A stretch of DNA of 12,211 bases, from the NCBI GenBank assembly GCA_021803885.1, contig JAJZKY010000056.1, positions 1 through 12,211 on the forward strand. The letters run 5' to 3'. The stretch is from Planctomycetota bacterium (lineage in GTDB: Bacteria > Planctomycetota > Phycisphaerae > WQYP01 > JAJZKY01). The position numbers were made by a program, and so were the translations under genes. The notes under the pieces are model-generated. The model was not told the DNA's origin. It worked only from the letters and a program-made list of their open reading frames with translations, and made no database searches. Position 1 is the stretch's first letter, and each line of letters starts with the position of its first letter. Shown here piece after piece: positions 8,401-12,211 of this stretch.

Positions 8401-8564
8401 AGCGCAGCGTCGAGAAGGATGCTGCCATCGTGCATGTCCTGGTCGAAGCACTGAGCGATCTCTCCGCCCTGTTGGAGGCGCTGGACCGGCCTTCAGCTGA
8501 GGCCGAGCCGTGCGGCACGGTACCGCGGAGGAAGAGCCTGCCACGAAGCCGTGATTTTCACTGA
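5451..8564 (+). CDS. dnaE2: Error-prone DNA polymerase III alpha subunit DnaE2
   Basis: DnaE2 is the C-family polymerase that carries out translesion synthesis with ImuA and ImuB after DNA damage. The start taken here is the ATG at 5451, which overlaps the imuB stop as TGATG and gives the family N-terminus [22 protein letters not shown] (1037 residues). An in-frame ATG at 5427 is less likely. The PHP domain (about 1-220) has SAFSFLEG instead of the H-x-H metal motif, as is typical for DnaE2. The polymerase active site is intact: PDIDVDF with Asp372 and Asp374, and [10 protein letters not shown] with Asp523. Further family blocks are [21 protein letters not shown] and [21 protein letters not shown], then a helix-hairpin-helix region, an OB fold from about 925, and the characteristic C-terminus SRDFH. 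It is co-transcribed with imuA and imuB. Confidence 0.97.
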   Translation: [1037 protein letters not shown]

Positions 8565-8578
8565 CCGCAACACCAAAC

Positions 8579-8593
8579 ATAACCATTCATTAA
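8579..8593 (+). promoter_or_regulatory. CtrA-like box upstream of fliL
   Basis: ATAA-N7-TTAA (ATAACCATTCATTAA), followed by C, matches seven of eight bases of TTAA-N7-TTAA, and its left part ATAACCAT is one base from TTAACCAT. It lies 43 bp before the fliL start codon in the 72-bp gap after dnaE2. In Caulobacter the fliL operon is a known CtrA target. A GATACT at 8605-8610 could act as a -10 element. CtrA binding is inferred. Confidence 0.55.
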
Positions 8594-8636
8594 CATTCAT
8601 CCACGATACTGCGCGAGCAGGACCAGAGGACGACAA

Positions 8637-9149
8637 ATGGCCAAAACGCCCACCGCCGCAAAAAATGCTGCCGATACCCCTTTGCCTGAAGCCGGGGCCG
8701 AGGAAGCGCCAGCCAAGTCATCAAGACGCAAGCTGTTTGTGATTGGTGGGGCTGTTGCCGCTATCATGCTTTTGGTTGTCGGTCTCTGGATAACGGGAAT
8801 CCTGCCTCATCTTCTCGGGCAGAGAAATCATCACAAGTTGACCGGTCCAGTCTATGTCAAGGTCCCTGAAATTGTTGCCAATCTCAATGTACCAAGTGGG
8901 CAAGATTCATACGTGAAACTTGAAGCAACCATAGAATTAGCTGATCCGAAATCAGCAAAAATTGCAATGACCGACATGCCACGCGTTGTAGATGTATTTG
9001 AAACCTATCTTCGTGCCATGCGGCCGGACGAATTGCGCGGTGCTTCAGGTACTTATCGTTTACGTGAAGCTTTGATCAATCGTGTTAAAATCGCGACTGC
9101 TCCGGCAATCGTTAAGGATATTCTCTTTCAGGAACTGATTGTCCAATAG
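8637..9149 (+). CDS. fliL: Flagellar basal body-associated protein FliL
   Basis: FliL is a single-pass inner-membrane protein that surrounds the stator units at the flagellar base and influences motor torque and swarming. The 170-residue protein has a short cytoplasmic tail rich in Ala and Pro, one transmembrane helix at about 33-56 after the basic SSRRK, and a periplasmic stomatin-like domain with VYVKVPEIVANLN (72-84), YVKLEATIEL, MPRVVDVFETYLRAMRPDEL (114-133) and RLREALINRV, ending DILFQELIVQ. These are strong family landmarks. AGAGGA (8625-8630) lies six bases before the ATG. It is the first gene of a rightward flagellar operon. Its base composition is close to that of flgH and unlike dnaE2 just upstream. 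In relatives I know, fliM commonly follows fliL; here it does not. Confidence 0.94.
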   Translation: MAKTPTAAKNAADTPLPEAGAEEAPAKSSRRKLFVIGGAVAAIMLLVVGLWITGILPHLLGQRNHHKLTGPVYVKVPEIVANLNVPSGQDSYVKLEATIELADPKSAKIAMTDMPRVVDVFETYLRAMRPDELRGASGTYRLREALINRVKIATAPAIVKDILFQELIVQ

Positions 9150-9187
9150 CTTCGATATCTGGTGGTTTCTTAAAACTTAGGCGCAAA

Positions 9188-9724
9188 ATGGTGCAAACGA
9201 TGCTAGTAGATCTGCTCGAGTTCGGAACCTGGGGGTTCCAGGTTGTCCTTTTTGGGCTTCTGGTATTCACTCTGATCTATGCGCGCCGTCTGGACCGATC
9301 AATCATCCAGATGCGAGCCGAACGGCAGACGTTGCAGGAGCTTATCGACCGGATCGGCACATCTGTGACTGCTGCCATAGACGCCACAGATCGGCTCACG
9401 AAAGAAGCGGGCAAGAGTTCCGCTGTACTAGATGAAGCTTGCCAGGCAGCGGCGGTAGCCACCAAGCGTCTCGACGACGCAATAAGCCAGGCAACAATCG
9501 TTGCCAATATGCCTCCGCTCATGGAACGCCAGGAAGCTGTCGAAGCACCGTTAAAGCCCGCGATGACAACGCAGCCTCAGAGCACCCACTTGATAGCTCC
9601 GCCGCACGGAGTGTTAACCGCCACACCAAATTCCCTTGCACGCCCCTCATCGTCACGACGGAGCGTCAAGTTGCAGAGCAGGGCCGAACGCGATCTTGTC
9701 CGGATGTTGGCTGATGTCACCTAA
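9188..9724 (+). CDS. DUF6468 family flagellar-associated membrane protein
   Basis: This 178-residue protein has one transmembrane helix at about 15-32, then a basic YARRLDRSI and a long predicted coiled coil (about 34-107, rich in Ala, Arg, Asp and Glu), a Pro/Thr/Ser-rich linker (108-160), and a conserved-looking C-terminal tail SRAERDLVRML (164-174). That architecture, and its place in a fliL operon just before a MotE-like gene, match the alphaproteobacterial DUF6468 family, whose molecular role is not known to me. Position in the operon suggests a part in motor or stator assembly. The start at 9188 has AGGCG a few bases upstream; an ATG at 9200 is possible. It overlaps the next gene by 11 bp. 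There is a 38-bp gap after fliL with no trace of fliM. Confidence 0.75.
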   Translation: MVQTMLVDLLEFGTWGFQVVLFGLLVFTLIYARRLDRSIIQMRAERQTLQELIDRIGTSVTAAIDATDRLTKEAGKSSAVLDEACQAAAVATKRLDDAISQATIVANMPPLMERQEAVEAPLKPAMTTQPQSTHLIAPPHGVLTATPNSLARPSSSRRSVKLQSRAERDLVRMLADVT

Positions 9725-10448
9725 CGACTCCCGATCCGGCGGTACTCCACGCCTCCTGCCTATTGTGATGTTCTGCCTATGTGGAACCATCCTCTTCAAG
9801 TCGGCTGGCCTCATTGAGGCTGCGTTTGCGAAGACCGAGGCTACGTCGCAAGTAAGCAAGAAGATTGACGCCCGTCATTCGGATGCCGAACCGACAGGAT
9901 CGAACGCGCCACCGAATTCCAACACAATGCCTTATGCACCCGTCGCTAACTGGACAGATCGCCCCCCTCCGCCTCCTCTTTGCAAGCCAGATCCGCTTGA
10001 TCAGGCTGGAGAACGCAAGATACTGCTTCAACTCAAGCAGCGGGCTAAACAACTTGATGCGAGAGCCGCTGCTCTGGATCAACGGGAAGCTGAACTGACG
10101 GTTGCAAAAGCAGCAATTGCAAAGCAAGTCGCCGCACTCAAGCCATTGGCCAAGCGGCTTGAAGCGATGAATGCAGAGCATCACGCCGCGAATGAAAAGA
10201 AGTGGGCTGCTTTGGTTTCCACATATGAAACGATGGATCCACGCAGCGCGGCACGCATTTTTGACGGGTTAGATCCGGAAGTCGTACTGAATGTGCTTCA
10301 GCGAATGAATAGCCGAAAATCAGCACCGATACTGGCGGCCATGACTCCCGAGAAAGCACAGATGGTTACTGAGAAGCTTGCGGGAATTTCACAGCCATCC
10401 ATCGAAGCTCAGCCTGCTGCCTCACTTCTGCCCGATGGCGCGCCATGA
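9714..10448 (+). CDS. MotE-like flagellar protein (MgtE N-terminal-like domain)
   Basis: The 244-residue product has an N-terminal membrane anchor or signal segment at about 14-36, a low-complexity linker with a run of five prolines and a Cys at 84-90, a coiled coil at about 98-160 (LLQLKQRAKQLDARAAALDQ and beyond), and a C-terminal helical domain with YETMDPRSAARIFDGLDPE and VLNVLQRMNSRKSAPILAAM (171-210). This last domain is the MgtE_N-like module seen in MotE, a periplasmic chaperone for the MotC stator-associated protein in Sinorhizobium. The frame is open from 9636, but the start at 9714 (MSPNDSRS) is more sensible since it lies at the end of the preceding gene and leads directly to the signal segment. 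It may be a general flagellar factor rather than a true MotE orthologue, so no symbol is given. Confidence 0.78.
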   Translation: MSPNDSRSGGTPRLLPIVMFCLCGTILFKSAGLIEAAFAKTEATSQVSKKIDARHSDAEPTGSNAPPNSNTMPYAPVANWTDRPPPPPLCKPDPLDQAGERKILLQLKQRAKQLDARAAALDQREAELTVAKAAIAKQVAALKPLAKRLEAMNAEHHAANEKKWAALVSTYETMDPRSAARIFDGLDPEVVLNVLQRMNSRKSAPILAAMTPEKAQMVTEKLAGISQPSIEAQPAASLLPDGAP

Positions 10449-12211
10449 ATCGTTCACCTCAAAAAAAGATATGTAGCAAAAGAATTAAAATGTTGCTGCA
10501 TATTTGCGGCATTTTGGCTGTCAGTACGGAACCGTCCCTCGCCATCAGTACGAAGCCATATTGGTTTCGTATTCTTGTTCCAAATAATTTAGCGCCGTCC
10601 CAAATTGGTCAGGCAATTTTCCGTGAAGGAAATTATGAATACATCGTACTGGCAGCCAAGCTCCCTGTTCGGAAATTTGCCCTCCGCCAAGTCACCGGCA
10701 TTCCAGATGCCACAGTAGTTCATCTTCCCGGCGCAACGGTCTTACAAATTCCGCTTCCGCTTGGACAAGACATAATTACAACGGTCGGCAATAGTTCGTT
10801 TCATGTTGATATAGAGAAATCAATTGCATCAAAAGCAATGCCTGTTTCATTCAATAAGGGTGCAATCAATCTGAAGTGTGATCGATCCGCAGCGGTCGTA
10901 TCAATGTCGGATCCTCGGACTGGCCGTCCCTTGCTTGTCGGCACTGTGCTTGGGTCCGGCTCGATAAAAAGTAATCTCAGCGGCCCAGGATATCGGTTCA
11001 TACCGGCATCTCGTGGAATTGCTGTGGTAGCGTCATCCGATGCAATAACGCTGTCTCCAGAGCCCTCAGGCTTTGTATTGCAAGCAATGGAGCCTGAAGC
11101 CAGACTGCCGATCGGAAATCCATTTGTAAAGCCACCTTTGACAGACGTTTCAGACACTCCGAATGGCATAAATTTACCACAATACGGCATAATCGGATTG
11201 AGACGAAGGCTTGGTATTGAACGGGTAGCAGTTGCGGAAGCTCCGCCTCTCGATAGGCGAGAGGCAACATTTCGCCTAGCTCGCGTGATGCTCGCCTTGG
11301 ATATGGGGCCCGAAGCTGGAGCTGCCCTGGATCGTCTAGCACAGAGCCAACCATACATCGTGCGGAGCGCGCAGTGGCAGTTGCTGCATGCTGTTTCAGA
11401 TATCGTCTCATTTCATCCGAACAAGGCCCTGAAGCATCTTCAAAAGATGCCGAAAAGCGAAGACCAGGCGAATTTTTGGCGCGGGGTTGCCGATGCGGAA
11501 ATTTATAATAATCAGAATTCTGGTAATATTCTTAGAAAATACATTAATGTTTTGTCGGCGTTACCAGTTGCATTAAGAGGACAAGTTACCCCAATTGTTG
11601 CCGAAGCACTTATTAGATCTGGAAAAATTCATGCTTTGGAGCAATTATTCCAATTATTCCCAAATGAGAAATACCTCCGGCTGGAGAAAGCGGAGCTGCA
11701 GGAAAAATTAGGCAATAACAAAAATGCTCTAATAAGCTATCATGATATAATAAAATCGAGAAATAATCGTGATGCTGCCATCGCTTTCTCACGCATGATT
11801 ATGCTTGAATATAAGTTGAATAAAATTGATGCCAAATCGGCGGCGTCTTTATTATTAAACCATATCTATGATTGGCGGGGGGAGCATCATGAATTGTCCC
11901 TACGCTTGCATTTAGCCCAACTTCAGGCGGCTTATGGTGCATGGCCAGAGGCAATGGCCGGTTTGAATCGCGCACTTATATTATTTCCCAACGAGGCCGA
12001 TTCAATTAATGGGCTGCGGCAAAAATTCTTTACGAAACTTGAAAATGATGATATTTTAAAAAATATGAGTCCACTGGCTGCCGCTGCGCTAATTGAAGAT
12101 AATATGGATCTTATACCAGGTAGTTCGCTTGGTATGCCGGTGCTAAAGATATTGTCTAGTAAACTTCTTGATCTCGGCCTCAATCATCCGTCCGAGAAAA
12201 TATTAAATACA
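10445..12211 (+). CDS. Large exported protein of unknown function in the fliL operon (3' end outside the window)
   Basis: An uninterrupted frame of 589 codons starts at ATG 10445, overlapping the preceding gene as ATGA, and runs off the right edge. Residues 1-33 look like a signal peptide: a basic N-terminus (NRSPQKKICSKRIK), a hydrophobic core LLHICGILAV, and a probable cleavage site after SLA. Residues 34-260 look beta-rich. From about 275 the chain becomes helical, with Ala/Leu-rich repeats suggestive of degenerate tetratricopeptide units, for example LARVMLALDMGPEAGAALDRL and LHLAQLQAAYGAWPEAMAGL. I do not recognise a named family. Large TPR-like exported proteins at this operon position would fit a periplasmic flagellar role, but that is inference. 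The second half is very AT-rich, with frequent ATA, AGA and TTA codons, unlike the neighbours. No ribosome binding site is visible, so coupling is likely. Confidence 0.75.
   Translation, partial: MNRSPQKKICSKRIKMLLHICGILAVSTEPSLAISTKPYWFRILVPNNLAPSQIGQAIFREGNYEYIVLAAKLPVRKFALRQVTGIPDATVVHLPGATVLQIPLPLGQDIITTVGNSSFHVDIEKSIASKAMPVSFNKGAINLKCDRSAAVVSMSDPRTGRPLLVGTVLGSGSIKSNLSGPGYRFIPASRGIAVVASSDAITLSPEPSGFVLQAMEPEARLPIGNPFVKPPLTDVSDTPNGINLPQYGIIGLRRRLGIERVAVAEAPPLDRREATFRLARVMLALDMGPEAGAALDRLAQSQPYIVRSAQWQLLHAVSDIVSFHPNKALKHLQKMPKSEDQANFWRGVADAEIYNNQNSGNILRKYINVLSALPVALRGQVTPIVAEALIRSGKIHALEQLFQLFPNEKYLRLEKAELQEKLGNNKNALISYHDIIKSRNNRDAAIAFSRMIMLEYKLNKIDAKSAASLLLNHIYDWRGEHHELSLRLHLAQLQAAYGAWPEAMAGLNRALILFPNEADSINGLRQKFFTKLENDDILKNMSPLAAAALIEDNMDLIPGSSLGMPVLKILSSKLLDLGLNHPSEKILNT

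Noticed and set aside
8565..8636. A terminator after dnaE2, or target-site repeats marking the insertion
   Set aside because: No stem-loop with a T run is present, and the only sequence shared by the two cassette borders is the TTAATGAA within the CtrA-like sites, better explained as regulatory sites than as an insertion scar.
9636..9713. A longer N-terminus for the MotE-like protein
   Set aside because: It would overlap the DUF6468 gene by almost 90 bp and put 26 polar residues before the signal segment; the ATG at 9714 gives a normal N-terminus.
10801..11358. A 185-codon open frame on the minus strand in the last gene
   Set aside because: The plus-strand frame runs unbroken for 589 codons with a signal peptide and operon coupling; the minus-strand product looks like noise.

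Overview
The window comes from an alphaproteobacterium. Three things point there: a direct-repeat LexA box of the alphaproteobacterial type (GAAC-N7-GAAC on the + strand), TTAA-N7-TTAA-like sites resembling CtrA boxes in front of flagellar operons, and the layout of flgF-flgG-flgA-flgH facing away from a fliL operon that carries a DUF6468 gene and a MotE-like gene. A member of the Rhodospirillales such as an acetic acid bacterium would fit, but that is an inference and no 16S or other taxonomic marker is present.

Layout. Positions 126-3461 (minus strand) hold a compact flagellar rod and L-ring operon transcribed leftwards: flgF, flgG (proximal and distal rod), flgA (P-ring chaperone), flgH (L-ring lipoprotein). 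Positions 3630-8564 (plus strand) hold the complete three-gene SOS mutagenesis cassette imuA-imuB-dnaE2, with overlapping genes and a LexA box just before imuA. Positions 8637-12211 (plus strand) return to flagellar genes: fliL, a DUF6468 membrane/coiled-coil protein, a MotE-like protein and a large exported protein of unknown function that runs off the right edge. Positions 1-125 are an AT-rich spacer that may contain the start of another leftward gene.

How it works together. The two flagellar blocks are probably one ancestral divergent locus, flgF facing fliL, into which the error-prone translesion polymerase cassette was inserted. The cassette is much richer in G+C: a spot count gives 46 of 60 GC at 5941-6000, against 23 of 60 in fliL (8881-8940) and 17 of 60 near the right end (12001-12060). 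Similar CtrA-like sites sharing TTCATTAA lie on each side of the cassette, one reading towards flgF and one towards fliL, so each flagellar operon seems to keep its own control site while the cassette answers to DNA damage.

Points of most interest are the SOS cassette sitting in the divergent flagellar promoter region, the paired CtrA-like sites, an ImuB that looks shortened near its N-terminus and has a degenerate clamp-binding motif, the absence of fliM after fliL, and the uncharacterised large last gene. I found no mobile-element gene, tRNA, rRNA or CRISPR array.
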